Origin: Adlercreutzia caecimuris B7
GTDB taxonomy: Bacteria; Actinomycetota; Coriobacteriia; Coriobacteriales; Eggerthellaceae
Length of the DNA stretch: 64,000 nt
Direction: 5' to 3'
NCBI RefSeq assembly: GCF_000403355.2
Contig: NZ_KE159646.1
Span: 514,424-578,423, forward strand
A model generated the notes under the pieces. That model did no database searches, was not told the DNA's origin, and saw only the letters and a list, made by a program, of their open reading frames with translations. Every line of letters starts with the position of its first letter. The stretch's first letter is position 1. Below are positions 48,249 through 58,076 of the stretch, one piece after another. Both the position numbers and the translations under genes were made by a program.

Positions 48249-49190
48249 CTAGTCGTCCAGCCGCAGCGGTTCGGCGCTCTCCTCGTCGTAGAGCTTCAGG
48301 CATTCCTCGCTTACCACGAAGCGGGCCGCCTCGGGCAGCATGCGAGCAGTGAACGGGGTGGTTGAGCCGGTCACTTCGCCGTCGTACTGCACAGCCAGGG
48401 GCGGCGTGGCCTCGACCGTCACCTCGCGACCCCGGTAGACCTGCAGGCTGCCGGGCCGGGTGGGGAACTCCCCGCCGCGGTCGAGCATGCAGCTGAGCAA
48501 GGCCGGGATGAGCCCTACGGCATCGTGGGTGTTCATGACCACGATGTCGAACATGCCGTCGCGGGGCATGTTCTCGTGAACCACCGATATGTCGAATTGC
48601 AACTTCGAGAAGTTCACCACGAGCACTCCCACTCCCTGGGTCTCGACGGACTCGCCGTCGATAGTCAACGCGATCTTCGAGAATTGCGGCGAGGGATTGG
48701 CGAAGGCCGAGGTGAAGTAGGCCATAGGGCCGAGCAGCTTCTTCGACGCCTCGGCGCCCTGCATGATGGTGGCGTCGTAGCCGGCCCCGGCGATCATGGT
48801 GAAACCGCGGCGGCTGCCGTCGGATAGCTCGATCTCGCCGATATCGAAGTCCATGAGCCGGCTCTCGCGCATGAGCTTGGCCAGGGCATGGGGCTCGGCC
48901 GGCGAGGCCAGGTTCAGCGCCAGCAGATTCGCGGTTCCGGCGGGGAAGGGCAAGAGGGGAATGCCGGTCTCGGCCAGAAGGTAGGCCGCTGTGGCCACGG
49001 TGCCGTCGCCGCCTGCCGCCACCACGGCGTCGAAGTCCTCGGCATCGCAGAGGAAGTCGGCCAAATCGGTGCAACCGCTCGTGCAGCGCACGCAGATCTC
49101 GTCGCCGTCCCGGCTGAAGGCGCGCATGAAATCGTAGATCGCACCGTCGCGCAGGCCCGATGACAGATTGTTCACGATGAGCAGTTTCAC
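48249..49190 (-). CDS. Diacylglycerol kinase-family lipid kinase
   Basis: A 313-residue protein of the DagK/YegS family. The ATP-binding motif VVAAGGDGTVATAA (about residues 57-70) and the lipid-kinase motif PFPAGTANLLALNL are present, as is PRDGMFDIVVMNT near residue 208. It probably phosphorylates diacylglycerol for recycling in membrane and teichoic-acid turnover. GTG start at 49190 with AAAGGA 5 bases upstream. Divergent from rnd. Confidence 0.9.
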   Translation of the reverse strand: MKLLIVNNLSSGLRDGAIYDFMRAFSRDGDEICVRCTSGCTDLADFLCDAEDFDAVVAAGGDGTVATAAYLLAETGIPLLPFPAGTANLLALNLASPAEPHALAKLMRESRLMDFDIGEIELSDGSRRGFTMIAGAGYDATIMQGAEASKKLLGPMAYFTSAFANPSPQFSKIALTIDGESVETQGVGVLVVNFSKLQFDISVVHENMPRDGMFDIVVMNTHDAVGLIPALLSCMLDRGGEFPTRPGSLQVYRGREVTVEATPPLAVQYDGEVTGSTTPFTARMLPEAARFVVSEECLKLYDEESAEPLRLDD

Positions 49191-49257
49191 AGAAGTCCTT
49201 TCCCTTTGCTATCATGGGATGGTACTACAACGGACACCCCAACGAACAAGGACCAAC

Positions 49258-50409
49258 GTGGAATACATTGCGAACCAAGAAAACCTCGAGGCTTTCGTCC
49301 GCCGCGCGGCCTCGTCTTCGGTTCTGGCCATCGATACCGAGTTTTTGCGCGAGAAGACCTATTACGCGAATCTGTGCCTGCTGCAGCTGGCCACCGACAC
49401 GGAGGTGGCCGTGGTCGACCCCTTCGCCATCGAGGATCTTGCCGTTGTCGTTCCCTTGTTGGAAGACCCCTCCATCGTGAAGCTGTTCCATGCGGGTAGC
49501 CAGGATCTGGAGATACTCTACCGAGAGCTCGGCGTGCTACCGAGCCCCTTGTTCGACACCCAGGTGGCGGCGACGCTTCTGGGGCACACCCAGCAGATCG
49601 GCTACGGACCGCTCGTGCACAGCTTGTGCGGGGTGAACCTGAAGAAGAGCGACTCGTTCACCGATTGGTCGCGACGCCCCTTGTCCGACTCCCAGCTGGA
49701 ATACGCGGCCGACGATGTGGTGTACCTGCCGAAGATGTACCGTATCATGCGGGAGCGTCTGGAAGCGAAGGGGCGCCTCTCCTGGCTCGACAACGACTTC
49801 GCGGCGATGGCCGATCCGGCCAACTACGTGAGCGACGCGAGCGAGCGGTTTCGCCGCCTGAAGCGCGTGGGCCAGCTCAATCGTCGCCAGCTCTCGGCGG
49901 CCCGCGAGGTCGCTTGCTGGCGGGAGCTTACGGCCCAGGATCGCAACGTGCCCCGCAAGTGGGTGCTCACCGACGAGCAGGTGGTGGAGGCCTGCCGCCG
50001 GGAATCGCGCACCATCGACGAGCTGTTCATGGTGCGAGGCGTGCGCGAGAAGCTGTGCACACGCGATGCGCGCGCCGTGGCGGCAGCCCTCGTGCGCGGT
50101 CTGGACGCGCCGGTGGAGAAGTGGCCGGAGCTGGACAAGTGCCTGAAGAGCGAGCCGAACGTGGACGCCGAGCTCGATCTTATGGAGGCCATTGTGCGCC
50201 TGCGGGCCAAGGAGAACGACATAGCCATGCAGACCTTGGCGAGCCACGGTGATTTGGCGAAGGTGGCCCGCGGCTACCGTGAGGGGGTCGACGTGCTGCG
50301 CGGATGGCGACGGGCTATCGTGGGAGAGGAACTGCTGGATCTTCTCGCCGGCCGGATCACCCTGTCGCTGGGCCCTGCAGGACTCGTCGTCACGAAAATG
50401 GGCTCCTAG
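49258..50409 (+). CDS. rnd: Ribonuclease D
   Basis: A 383-residue 3'-5' exoribonuclease for tRNA and stable RNA ends. The DEDDy exonuclease residues are visible: AIDTEFLREKTYYANLCLLQ (Asp, Glu), FHAGSQDLEIL (Asp) and LEYAADDVVYL (Tyr-x3-Asp). One HRDC domain follows (about 205-280) and a second, weaker HRDC-like part near 320. GTG at 49258 has AAGGA about 5 bases upstream and starts the conserved EYIANQENLEAF. Confidence 0.93.
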   Translation: MEYIANQENLEAFVRRAASSSVLAIDTEFLREKTYYANLCLLQLATDTEVAVVDPFAIEDLAVVVPLLEDPSIVKLFHAGSQDLEILYRELGVLPSPLFDTQVAATLLGHTQQIGYGPLVHSLCGVNLKKSDSFTDWSRRPLSDSQLEYAADDVVYLPKMYRIMRERLEAKGRLSWLDNDFAAMADPANYVSDASERFRRLKRVGQLNRRQLSAAREVACWRELTAQDRNVPRKWVLTDEQVVEACRRESRTIDELFMVRGVREKLCTRDARAVAAALVRGLDAPVEKWPELDKCLKSEPNVDAELDLMEAIVRLRAKENDIAMQTLASHGDLAKVARGYREGVDVLRGWRRAIVGEELLDLLAGRITLSLGPAGLVVTKMGS

Positions 50410-50492
50410 TCTTCAACGCATCCGCCGCGCCTGCTCTTTACGTATCTTTCACGCATTCGCCGTCGAGTGCCCTGCCATCTGGGACGCTTGTC

Positions 50493-50498
50493 TATAAT
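50493..50498 (+). promoter_or_regulatory. -10 box for the zinc metallopeptidase
   Basis: A consensus TATAAT, 46 bases before the ATG; no good -35 is seen. Confidence 0.45.
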
Positions 50499-50544
50499 AT
50501 CGTGCAAACATTTTCGGAAGCGCGTTCCCAAGGAGTGAGAGACG

Positions 50545-51210
50545 ATGATTTCCAACAGCTACCTTATGCTCGTCGTGGTGACCTTGATTATCGGCATGGG
50601 CGCCCAGTGGTATGTGAACCACAAATTGAAGACCTACAGCCACGTGGCCAATTCCACGGGGCTCACCGGATCCGAGGCCGCTCGCCAGATGCTCGCTTAC
50701 TACGGCATCACGAACGTGCAGGTATTCCGGGGCGGCCCAGGTCAAGATTTCTTCGACCCGCGCAGCAACTCGGTGACGTTGTCGCCGGAGGCCTACGACG
50801 GCCGCACCATCACGGCCACTGCCACGGCTTGCCATGAGGTGGGCCATGCCTGCCAGTTCGCCCAGGACTACGCCCCCATGAAGATTCGCGGCGCCATCGT
50901 GCCGGCGGTGAACTTGGCCTCCAATGCCTGGATCTTCCTGCTTATGGCGGGTATCTTCCTGCATATTTCGGGGCTGACCACGGCCGCCATCATCATGTAC
51001 GCCGTGGTGGTGCTCTTCCAGCTGGTCACCTTGCCGGTGGAGTTCAACGCATCCCAGCGGGCCATGGTCTACATGGGTCAAATCGGCCTTCCCGCCCAGG
51101 AGCGCAAGGGCGCCTTCGATGTGCTGCGCGCCTGCGCCTTCACCTACCTGGCGGCGGCCCTCACCTCGGTGCTGCAGCTGCTCTGGCTGTTGAACCAGCG
51201 CGAGGACTAG
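50545..51210 (+). CDS. Neutral zinc metallopeptidase (YugP-like)
   Basis: A 221-residue membrane protease. The zinc motif CHEVGHACQ (about residues 94-102) lies between an N-terminal helix (3-22) and two further helices (about 118-160), with a last one near 195-215. The family is of unknown substrate. ATG start with AAGGAG upstream. Nineteen bases before xseA. Confidence 0.88.
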   Translation: MISNSYLMLVVVTLIIGMGAQWYVNHKLKTYSHVANSTGLTGSEAARQMLAYYGITNVQVFRGGPGQDFFDPRSNSVTLSPEAYDGRTITATATACHEVGHACQFAQDYAPMKIRGAIVPAVNLASNAWIFLLMAGIFLHISGLTTAAIIMYAVVVLFQLVTLPVEFNASQRAMVYMGQIGLPAQERKGAFDVLRACAFTYLAAALTSVLQLLWLLNQRED

Positions 51211-51229
51211 GCGCGATCGGGGCGGATCG

Positions 51230-52690
51230 GTGACAGACGACGCGGAATTGGCGGCAAGCGAGGAGAAGGCCGAGCCGGCCCTGTCGGTATCGGCCGCCAT
51301 GGGGCTTGCCAAAGGAGCCCTGGAATCGATCGTCGTTCGCCTGGTGGGCGAGGTGTCCGAGCTGAACGACAAGCCGGGCTACAAGGCCGTCTACTTCACG
51401 GTGAAGGACGAGAAGGCGTCGCTTCCCTGCATGATGTGGATGAGCCGCTACCAGGCTGCCGGCGTGCAGCTTGCCGTAGGCGCGCTCGTGGAGATGACGG
51501 GACGCTTCTCGCTGTACGCGGCGAAGGGCCGTATGAACTTCGATGTGTTCTCGGTGACGCTTGCCGGCGAGGGACAGCTGCGCCTGCAGGTGGCCAACCT
51601 CGCCCGGGAGTTGGAGGCCATGGGCCTTATGGCGCCCGAGCGCAAACGGCCCCTGCCAGCCTACCCGCAGGTCATCGGCATCGTCACCTCACCGCGCGGC
51701 TCGGTCATCCACGACATGCTTCGCACGCTGCGTCGGCGCTACCCTCTGGCGAAGGTGCTCTTCGCCGGGGTGCCCGTGGACGGGCCCGGTGCGGCAGATG
51801 CCATGGTGGACGGTTTGGCGAAGGTGGTGTTCGCCGGCGCCGAGATGGTGCTTCTGGGCCGTGGCGGCGGCTCCTTCGAGGATCTCATGCCCTTCAACGA
51901 CCGGCGTCTTGCGCGCACGATCGCCGCCTGTCCCGTACCCGTGGTGACCGGCATCGGGCATGAGACCGACACCACCATCGCCGATATGGTGTCCGATGTG
52001 CGGGCGAGCACGCCCACCGCCGCCGCCGAGGCCGTGGCCCCGGCCCGCGAGGAGACCGACGGTCGCCTGGTCGCGCTCGGCCGCTCGCTGCACCGGGCCG
52101 AGGAGCGGCGTCTCGACGGCGCGGCCCGCGCGCTCGAGCGCATCGAGGCGCTCTCCCTCTTTCGCGAGCCGATGCGCCTGTTCGATGCCGAGGCGCTCAC
52201 CTTGGACGATCTGTCCGATCGGCTGTCCCGCTCTCTGCCTGCTATGCTGCGGGAGGATCGCCACGCCCTGTCGCTGCTCGGCGCGGGGCTTGCGCGTATG
52301 CTGCCGGGGCTGCTCACTGCCCCCCGCGGGGCGGTGGACGCCGATGCCGGCCGTCTGGCGTTGCGCGGGAGCTCGCTCGTCGAGCGCTTCGATGCCGCTG
52401 TTGCCGATGGGCATCGACGGCTCCGAGGCGCCGGGGAGCGCCTGCCCGAGCGCTTCGCCGCGGCTCTCTCGGTGAATGCCGCGCGCCTGCACGACCTCTC
52501 GCCGTTGACCGTGCTCGCCCGCGGCTACGCCATCGCCCGGGGCGAGGGGAATGCCGTCGTGCGTTCCGTGGCCCAGACGCCGCCTGGCTCGGCGCTCACC
52601 GTGACCGTGGCCGATGGCGAGATCGACTGCACCGTAAACGACACGCGCCGCATTGAGGTGGCGGTGGAAGATTGGAAGGAAGACCGATGA
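51230..52690 (+). CDS. xseA: Exodeoxyribonuclease VII large subunit
   Basis: A 486-residue catalytic subunit of exonuclease VII, which digests single-stranded DNA. An N-terminal OB fold (VRLVGEVSELND...KAVYFTVKD, about 36-60) is followed by the catalytic domain with IGIVTSPRGSVIHDML, LLGRGGGSFEDLMPF and VVTGIGHETDTTIADMVSD. A coiled-coil region (about 275-400) and the C-terminal LARGYAIARGEG follow. GTG start at 51230. Its TGA overlaps xseB. Confidence 0.95.
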   Translation: MTDDAELAASEEKAEPALSVSAAMGLAKGALESIVVRLVGEVSELNDKPGYKAVYFTVKDEKASLPCMMWMSRYQAAGVQLAVGALVEMTGRFSLYAAKGRMNFDVFSVTLAGEGQLRLQVANLARELEAMGLMAPERKRPLPAYPQVIGIVTSPRGSVIHDMLRTLRRRYPLAKVLFAGVPVDGPGAADAMVDGLAKVVFAGAEMVLLGRGGGSFEDLMPFNDRRLARTIAACPVPVVTGIGHETDTTIADMVSDVRASTPTAAAEAVAPAREETDGRLVALGRSLHRAEERRLDGAARALERIEALSLFREPMRLFDAEALTLDDLSDRLSRSLPAMLREDRHALSLLGAGLARMLPGLLTAPRGAVDADAGRLALRGSSLVERFDAAVADGHRRLRGAGERLPERFAAALSVNAARLHDLSPLTVLARGYAIARGEGNAVVRSVAQTPPGSALTVTVADGEIDCTVNDTRRIEVAVEDWKEDR

Positions 52691-52962
52691 CCGACAGTGA
52701 AGCTGCCCTGACGGAGGGCGCACCGCGCCCCGTGGACGATCTGACGTTTCGCGAGGCCCTGGCCGAGCTCGAGTCCATTGTGGCGGTGCTGGAGAGCAAT
52801 ACGCTGGAGCTGGAGGAGAGCCTGGCCTCCTACGAGCGCGGCGTGGTGCTGCTCGGCTCGCTTCAGAAGCGTCTGGCAAGCGCCGAGCAGCAGGTGGAGG
52901 TGCTCATGGGGGAGCTGGCCGCCGCTCCCGACGACGCGGCCCGCGATACGACGCTCTCCTAG
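52687..52962 (+). CDS. xseB: Exodeoxyribonuclease VII small subunit
   Basis: A 91-residue helical protein. The conserved TFREALAELESIVAVLESN (about residues 18-36) and LEESLASYERGVVLL match XseB, which coats the XseA coiled coil. ATG at 52687 overlaps the xseA stop (ATGA), with GGAAGGAAGA upstream, so the two are coupled. Confidence 0.94.
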   Translation: MTDSEAALTEGAPRPVDDLTFREALAELESIVAVLESNTLELEESLASYERGVVLLGSLQKRLASAEQQVEVLMGELAAAPDDAARDTTLS

Positions 52963-53106
52963 GTGCGGTTCGCGCCGCCCGCAGGAGCCGTGCGCGCCCA
53001 ATCGGCGAGCGGCCGCCCGCTCGCCGATGTTGGCATATCCCGTCGCGAGACGCTTTCGCGGTGCTCCTACAATAAGCGGATACCCATTGATTAGGAGGTA
53101 GGTCCT

Positions 53107-54327
53107 GTGAACGTCCTCGTTATCAACGCTGGTTCCTCGTCGCTGAAGTACCAGCTCGTCAATGTCGAGACCCAGGAGGTGCTTGCCAAGGGCATCTGCG
53201 AGCGGGTCGGCTCCGCCGAGGCCTTCCACAAGCACGGCATCGATGACAACGAGCTCGTCATCGACGAGCCCATGGAAGACCACAACGCCGCCATGGCTGT
53301 CGTGCTCGAGGCGCTCACCTCCGGTCCGAACAAGGCCATCGACTCCCTCGACGACATCGACGCCATCGGGCACCGCGTGGTGCAGGGCGGCAAGTACTTC
53401 GATCGCTCCGTCGTCATCGACGACGACGTCATCGCCAAGATCGACGAGCTGGCCGAGCTCGCGCCCCTGCACAACAAGGCGGCGCTCATGGGCATCGAGG
53501 CCTGCCGCACCCAAATGCCCGGTAAGCCCATGGTGGCCGTGTTCGACACCTCGTTTTTCCAGTCCATCCCGCCGAAGGCCTACATGTACCCGTTGCCCTA
53601 CGAGCTGTACGAGAAGTACGCCATCCGCAAGTACGGGGCCCATGGCACCTCCCACCGCTACATCTCCGAGCGGGCCGCCGCCTTCATGGACGAGCCCATC
53701 GAGGACTTGAAGCTCATCACCTGCCACCTCGGCAACGGCTGCTCTATCTCCGCCATCGACCACGGCGTGGCCGTGGACACCTCCATGGGCCTGACGCCCC
53801 TGGACGGCCTCATGATGGGCACCCGCTGCGGCGCCATCGACCCGGCCATCGTGCCCTTCATCATGGAGAAAGAGGGCCTGTCCACCCAAGAGGTGAACGA
53901 CCTCATGAACAGGAAGAGCGGGCTTTTGGGCATCTCGGGCATCTCCAACGACCTGCGCAGCGTGAAGGAGGCCTCCGAGGCGGGCGACGAGCGTGCGCAG
54001 CTGGCCTACGAGATGTACTCGAATTCCGCGAAGAAGTATATCGGCCAGTACATCGCCGTCATGGGTGGTGTGGATGCCATCGTGCTCACTGCCGGCGTGG
54101 GCGAGAACTGCGAGAAGATGCGCCGCATGATCTTCGCAGGCCTGCAGCCGCTCGGCATAAAGATCGACCCGGAGAAGAACAAGCTGCGCGGCCATGAGCG
54201 CGAGATCTCCACCGACGACTCGGCCGTGCGCATCGTGGTCATCCCCACCAACGAGGAGTACATGATCGCCCGCGACACCTACCAGCTCGTGAAGGAAGGC
54301 TCCTTGGAAGTGTCCGAGCTGGCGTAA
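53107..54327 (+). CDS. ackA: Acetate kinase
   Basis: A 406-residue enzyme making ATP and acetate from acetyl phosphate. VLVINAGSSSLKYQL at the start (phosphate site), the AHRVVQGG-like GHRVVQGGKYF, FDTSFFQSIP, ARKYGAHGTSHRYIS-like HGTSHRY and CHLGNGCSI are all conserved. GTG start with TTAGGAGG 8 bases upstream; TACAAT at 53068-53073 may be the -10. It faces pta, its metabolic partner, across a shared terminator. Confidence 0.97.
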   Translation: MNVLVINAGSSSLKYQLVNVETQEVLAKGICERVGSAEAFHKHGIDDNELVIDEPMEDHNAAMAVVLEALTSGPNKAIDSLDDIDAIGHRVVQGGKYFDRSVVIDDDVIAKIDELAELAPLHNKAALMGIEACRTQMPGKPMVAVFDTSFFQSIPPKAYMYPLPYELYEKYAIRKYGAHGTSHRYISERAAAFMDEPIEDLKLITCHLGNGCSISAIDHGVAVDTSMGLTPLDGLMMGTRCGAIDPAIVPFIMEKEGLSTQEVNDLMNRKSGLLGISGISNDLRSVKEASEAGDERAQLAYEMYSNSAKKYIGQYIAVMGGVDAIVLTAGVGENCEKMRRMIFAGLQPLGIKIDPEKNKLRGHEREISTDDSAVRIVVIPTNEEYMIARDTYQLVKEGSLEVSELA

Positions 54328-54426
54328 CGGATCGCCTTGGTAGTTGCAGCTTCTCGCAAATCGCATCGGGCGGGGCTGCAAAGATGCGGTATTTGGCGCG
54401 ATTTGTTTAGGTTTTTGGGCCATGAA

Positions 54427-54460
54427 GCGGGAAAAGCGGTCAAATGACCGCTTTTCCCGC
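54427..54460. terminator. Bidirectional terminator between ackA and pta
   Basis: A perfect 16-bp stem (GCGGGAAAAGCGGTCA) around AA, with AAAA/TTTT in the arms; it can serve both convergent genes. Confidence 0.75.
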
Positions 54461-54541
54461 AGATGATCTATGCATTTCGGCTCCTAATGCGCATCGATGC
54501 CGAAAAGGGGCCGATATGTGCTGATGCCGGCCGGAATCGAT

Positions 54542-55534
54542 CTACCTGCCTTGGGCCTGCACTGCCGTAATGGCTACCACGCCCACGATGTCGTCGGCGG
54601 AGCATCCGCGGGACAGGTCGTTCACCGGGGCGGCGATGCCCTGGAGGATGGGGCCGTAGGCTTCGGCCTTGGCCAGGCGCTGCACGAGCTTGTAGCCGAT
54701 GTTGCCGGCGTCGATGTCGGGGAACACGAGCACGTTGGCACGGCCGGCCACGGGCGAGGCGGGGGCCTTCGCCGCGCCGATCTCGGGCACGATGGCGGCA
54801 TCCAGCTGCAGCTCGCCGTCTACCGCGAGCTCGGGCGCCAGCTCCTTCACGAGCGCCGTGGCCCGCACCACCTTGTCGGCATCGTCGTTTTTGGCCGACC
54901 CGTAGGAAGAGTGCGACAGCATGGCCACCACCGGCTCGGCGCCGTCGATGAGGCTTCTCCAAGCGGCCTCGGCATTGATGGCGATCTGGGCCAGCCGCTC
55001 GGCGTCGGGCTGCACCTCAAGGCCGCAGTCGGAGAACAGGAAGGTGCCCTCATGGCCCAAATCGCAGTCGGGCACGTTCATGACGAAGAACGAGCTGACC
55101 ATCTGCGCGCCAGGGGCGGTCTTCAGAATCTGAAGGGCCGGGCGCAGCACATCGCCGGTGGAGTGGCAGGCGCCGGAGACGAGGCCCGCGGCCTCGCCCT
55201 CCTTCACCATCATCATGCCGAAGTACAGCTCGTTGTCCATGAGCTCGAGAGCCTGCTCGGGCGTCATGCCCTTTTTGGCGCGCAGCTCGGCCAGGCGCGC
55301 GGCGTAGGGCTTGCGTAGCTCGGAAGTGAGCGGATCCACGATACGGGCGCCCGCAAGATCGCAGCCGGCGGTGGCGATGTCGTCGGGGTTGCCGAGGATG
55401 ACGAGGTCGGCGATGTCCTCGGCGAGGATCTTCTCGGCGGCCTGCAAGGTGCGGATGTCGTTGCCCTCGGGCAGCACAATGGTCTTCTTGTCGGCCTTCG
55501 CCTGGGCAATCATGGTATCGAGGAATGCGCTCAC
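54542..55534 (-). CDS. pta: Phosphate acetyltransferase
   Basis: A 330-residue single-domain Pta exchanging CoA and phosphate on acetyl groups. KKTIVLPEGNDIRTLQAAEKI near the start, VSGACHSTGDVLRPALQI, SSFFVMNVPDCD, MLSHSSYGSAK and ANVLVFPDIDAGNIGYKLVQRL match the family. GTG at 55534 is chosen since AAAGGAG lies 6 bases upstream; an ATG at 55540 lies too close to it. Works with ackA but is coded on the opposite strand. Confidence 0.96.
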   Translation of the reverse strand: MSAFLDTMIAQAKADKKTIVLPEGNDIRTLQAAEKILAEDIADLVILGNPDDIATAGCDLAGARIVDPLTSELRKPYAARLAELRAKKGMTPEQALELMDNELYFGMMMVKEGEAAGLVSGACHSTGDVLRPALQILKTAPGAQMVSSFFVMNVPDCDLGHEGTFLFSDCGLEVQPDAERLAQIAINAEAAWRSLIDGAEPVVAMLSHSSYGSAKNDDADKVVRATALVKELAPELAVDGELQLDAAIVPEIGAAKAPASPVAGRANVLVFPDIDAGNIGYKLVQRLAKAEAYGPILQGIAAPVNDLSRGCSADDIVGVVAITAVQAQGR

Positions 55535-55629
55535 GGGCATCTCCTTTCTCCGGTGGGAATGAGTCCGCCTCCCATGATAGGGCACCGCCGCTCTCTCACG
55601 CCCGCGCGGCGCGATGCGCGGCCGGCGTG

Positions 55630-55660
55630 AGGTTCATATATTCGGTTTGTATGTGAACCT
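55630..55660. promoter_or_regulatory. Inverted repeat upstream of glf (candidate operator)
   Basis: AGGTTCATATA and TATGTGAACCT, 11-bp arms with one mismatch and a 9-base spacer, between divergent pta and glf. A TACAAT -10 for glf lies at 55686-55691. Confidence 0.4.
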
Positions 55661-55762
55661 TTTCGCCGACGGGCGGGGGAGTAGGTACAATATCCGCTGA
55701 GAACATCTGCCCGGCGCGCCTGGCGCTGCGGAACCCACCGAGACAGACCGAGGAGCCGACCC

Positions 55763-57040
55763 ATGCCCGTGAACTACGCCGATTTTCGCGCCATCGACAT
55801 CGCCGACTTCGACGCGGTGGTCGTCGGCTCCGGATTCGCCGGTGCCGTGACCGCCCGCCAGCTGGCCGAGCAAGGGGGGCTGCGCGTGCTCGTCATCGAG
55901 AAGCGCGCGCACATCGCCGGTAACGCCTACGACGCCTACGACGAGGCGGGCATTCTCGTGCACCGCTACGGGCCGCATATCTTCCATACGAACAGCCGCG
56001 AGGCCTACGAGTTCCTCGGCCGCTTCACGAAGTGGTCGAGCTACCAGCACCGGGTGCTCGCCGACTGGTACGGCACCTATATGCCCGTGCCCTTCAACAA
56101 GAATTCCATGGAGATCGCTTTCGGCGACGAGAAGGCGGCCCGCCTCATCCAGAAGCTCATCGACACGTTCGGCGACGAGCGCAAGGTGACCATCAACGAG
56201 CTGCGTGCCCAGGACGACCCCGAGCTGGCCGAGGTGGCCGACTTCGTGTACCAGAACGTGTTCCTCTACTACACCCAGAAGCAGTGGGGACTCACCCCCG
56301 AGGAAGTGGATCCGTCGGTGACGGCGCGCGTGCCGGTGTTCATCTCGCGCGACGACCGCTACTTCCAGGACGAGTTCCAGGGCATGCCCGAGGACGGCTA
56401 CACGCGCCTGTTCGAGGAGATGCTTGCCCACGAGCGCATCTGCGTGTGCCTGGACACCGAGGCCGAGAGCGTCTTCGAGCTTATGTTCGAAAGCGGTGCG
56501 GAGGATGCGCCCCTCTCGGCCATCCGCATCAAGGGGGAGGTCTTCGAGGGGCCTATCGTGTACACCGGACCTTTAGACGAACTCTTTCTCGCGCGCTTCG
56601 GGCGGCTGCCCTACCGCTCCCTCGAGTTTGTCTACGAGACCTTCGAGGAGAACTACCACCTGCCCTGCGGCACGGTGAACTACACGGTGACCGAGGACTT
56701 CACGCGCATCACCGAGTTCAAGTGGCTCACCGAGCAGAAGGGGCCGCGCACCACCATCATGCGCGAGTACCCCCGGGCCTACGAGGATCCGTCCACCCAG
56801 ATTCCCTATTACGCCATCATCAACGACGAGAACACCGCCCGCTACGAGCGCTACCGTCGCCTGACCGACGCGCTGCCGAACTTCTACCCGCTGGGGCGTC
56901 TGGCCGAGTACCGCTACTTCAACATGGACAAGGTGGTCGTCGACGCCTTGGCCGCCTCCGAGCGCATTCTGTTCGCGCTCGACCACCCTGACGCGCCGGA
57001 TGCGCCCGACGCCACTTCCTCCGCCACCCCCGCCCTCTAG
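55763..57040 (+). CDS. glf: UDP-galactopyranose mutase
   Basis: A 425-residue FAD enzyme making UDP-galactofuranose for cell-surface glycans. The FAD-binding VVVGSGFAGAVTARQLAEQ (about residues 17-35), GNAYDAYDEAGILVHRYGPH, and the flavin/substrate residues in GRLAEYRYFNMDKVV near the C-terminus match the family. The Ala/Pro/Asp-rich tail is non-conserved. ATG with GAGGAG 8 bases upstream. A glycosyltransferase gene follows after 11 bases, suggesting a joint role in galactofuranose-containing surface polysaccharide. Confidence 0.95.
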   Translation: MPVNYADFRAIDIADFDAVVVGSGFAGAVTARQLAEQGGLRVLVIEKRAHIAGNAYDAYDEAGILVHRYGPHIFHTNSREAYEFLGRFTKWSSYQHRVLADWYGTYMPVPFNKNSMEIAFGDEKAARLIQKLIDTFGDERKVTINELRAQDDPELAEVADFVYQNVFLYYTQKQWGLTPEEVDPSVTARVPVFISRDDRYFQDEFQGMPEDGYTRLFEEMLAHERICVCLDTEAESVFELMFESGAEDAPLSAIRIKGEVFEGPIVYTGPLDELFLARFGRLPYRSLEFVYETFEENYHLPCGTVNYTVTEDFTRITEFKWLTEQKGPRTTIMREYPRAYEDPSTQIPYYAIINDENTARYERYRRLTDALPNFYPLGRLAEYRYFNMDKVVVDALAASERILFALDHPDAPDAPDATSSATPAL

Positions 57041-57051
57041 GAGCCGCTGCC

Positions 57052-58071
57052 ATGAAGACCATCACCTTCGCCGTGCCCTGCTACAACTCCGCTGCCTATA
57101 TGGATCATTGCGTGGAAACGCTTCTGGCCTGCGGCGACGATATCGAGATTTTGTTGGTGGACGACGGATCTGTGAAGGACGACACCGCCGAGATCGCCGA
57201 CCGGTGGGAGCGCGAGCATCCCGGCGTCGTGCGGGCCATCCACCAGCCCAACAAGGGCCACGGCGGCGCGGTGAACACGGGGCTTGAGAACGCGACCGGC
57301 TTCTACTTCAAGGTGGTTGACTCCGACGACTGGCTGGATGCCGCGGCCATGTTCCCGCTCATGGAGTACATGCGCACCCAGGTGGAGGCCCCGGTGCCCT
57401 GCGACATGGTGGTGGCCAACTACGTCTACGAGAAGGTGGACGAGGGCGTGCAGAAGGTCATGGGGTATTCCAACGTGCTGCCCGAGGGCTACGAGTTCGG
57501 CTGGGACGAGGTGGGTACCTTCCTGCCGAGCCAGTACCTGCTCATGCACTCGGTGTACTACCGCACCGAGATGCTGAAAAAGATGCACCTCACGCTGCCC
57601 GAGCACACGTTCTACGTGGACAACATCTTCGTCTACGAGCCCTTGGTGCACGTGCGCACTATGCGCTACTTCAACGTGGACGCTTACCGTTACTTCATCG
57701 GGCGGGAGGACCAGTCGGTCAACGAGAAGGTGATGATGGGCCGCATGGACCAGCAGCTGCGCGTCACCCGCCAGATGATCGACAACGTGGACCCGCAGGC
57801 GGTGCGCAACCGCCATCTGCGCCACTACCTGCGCAACTACCTGTCCATGATGATGTGCATCTGCTCGGTGTTCCTACGCATGCGCGGCGGGGAGGAGGAC
57901 GAGGAGGATCTGAAGGGCATCTGGGCCTACCTCAAGGAGCAGAACCCGTCGCTCTACCGCCGGGTGCGCACCAACGCGCTGAACCTGGCGACGAACCTGC
58001 CCACCGAGGCGGGCGAGAAAATCGGCCTCAAGGGCTATCAGATCGCCCAGAAGATCTTCAAGTTCAACTAA
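57052..58071 (+). CDS. Family 2 glycosyltransferase
   Basis: A 339-residue inverting GT-A transferase. TFAVPCYNSAAYMDHCV at the start, ILLVDDGSVKDDT (nucleotide site), NKGHGGAVNTGL and the DxD motif VVDSDDWLD (about residue 85) are conserved. The C-terminal part is helical with no clear membrane segment. It follows glf by 11 bases, so it may use UDP-galactofuranose or build the same glycan; acceptor unknown. Confidence 0.9.
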   Translation: MKTITFAVPCYNSAAYMDHCVETLLACGDDIEILLVDDGSVKDDTAEIADRWEREHPGVVRAIHQPNKGHGGAVNTGLENATGFYFKVVDSDDWLDAAAMFPLMEYMRTQVEAPVPCDMVVANYVYEKVDEGVQKVMGYSNVLPEGYEFGWDEVGTFLPSQYLLMHSVYYRTEMLKKMHLTLPEHTFYVDNIFVYEPLVHVRTMRYFNVDAYRYFIGREDQSVNEKVMMGRMDQQLRVTRQMIDNVDPQAVRNRHLRHYLRNYLSMMMCICSVFLRMRGGEEDEEDLKGIWAYLKEQNPSLYRRVRTNALNLATNLPTEAGEKIGLKGYQIAQKIFKFN

Positions 58072-58076
58072 GTGTT

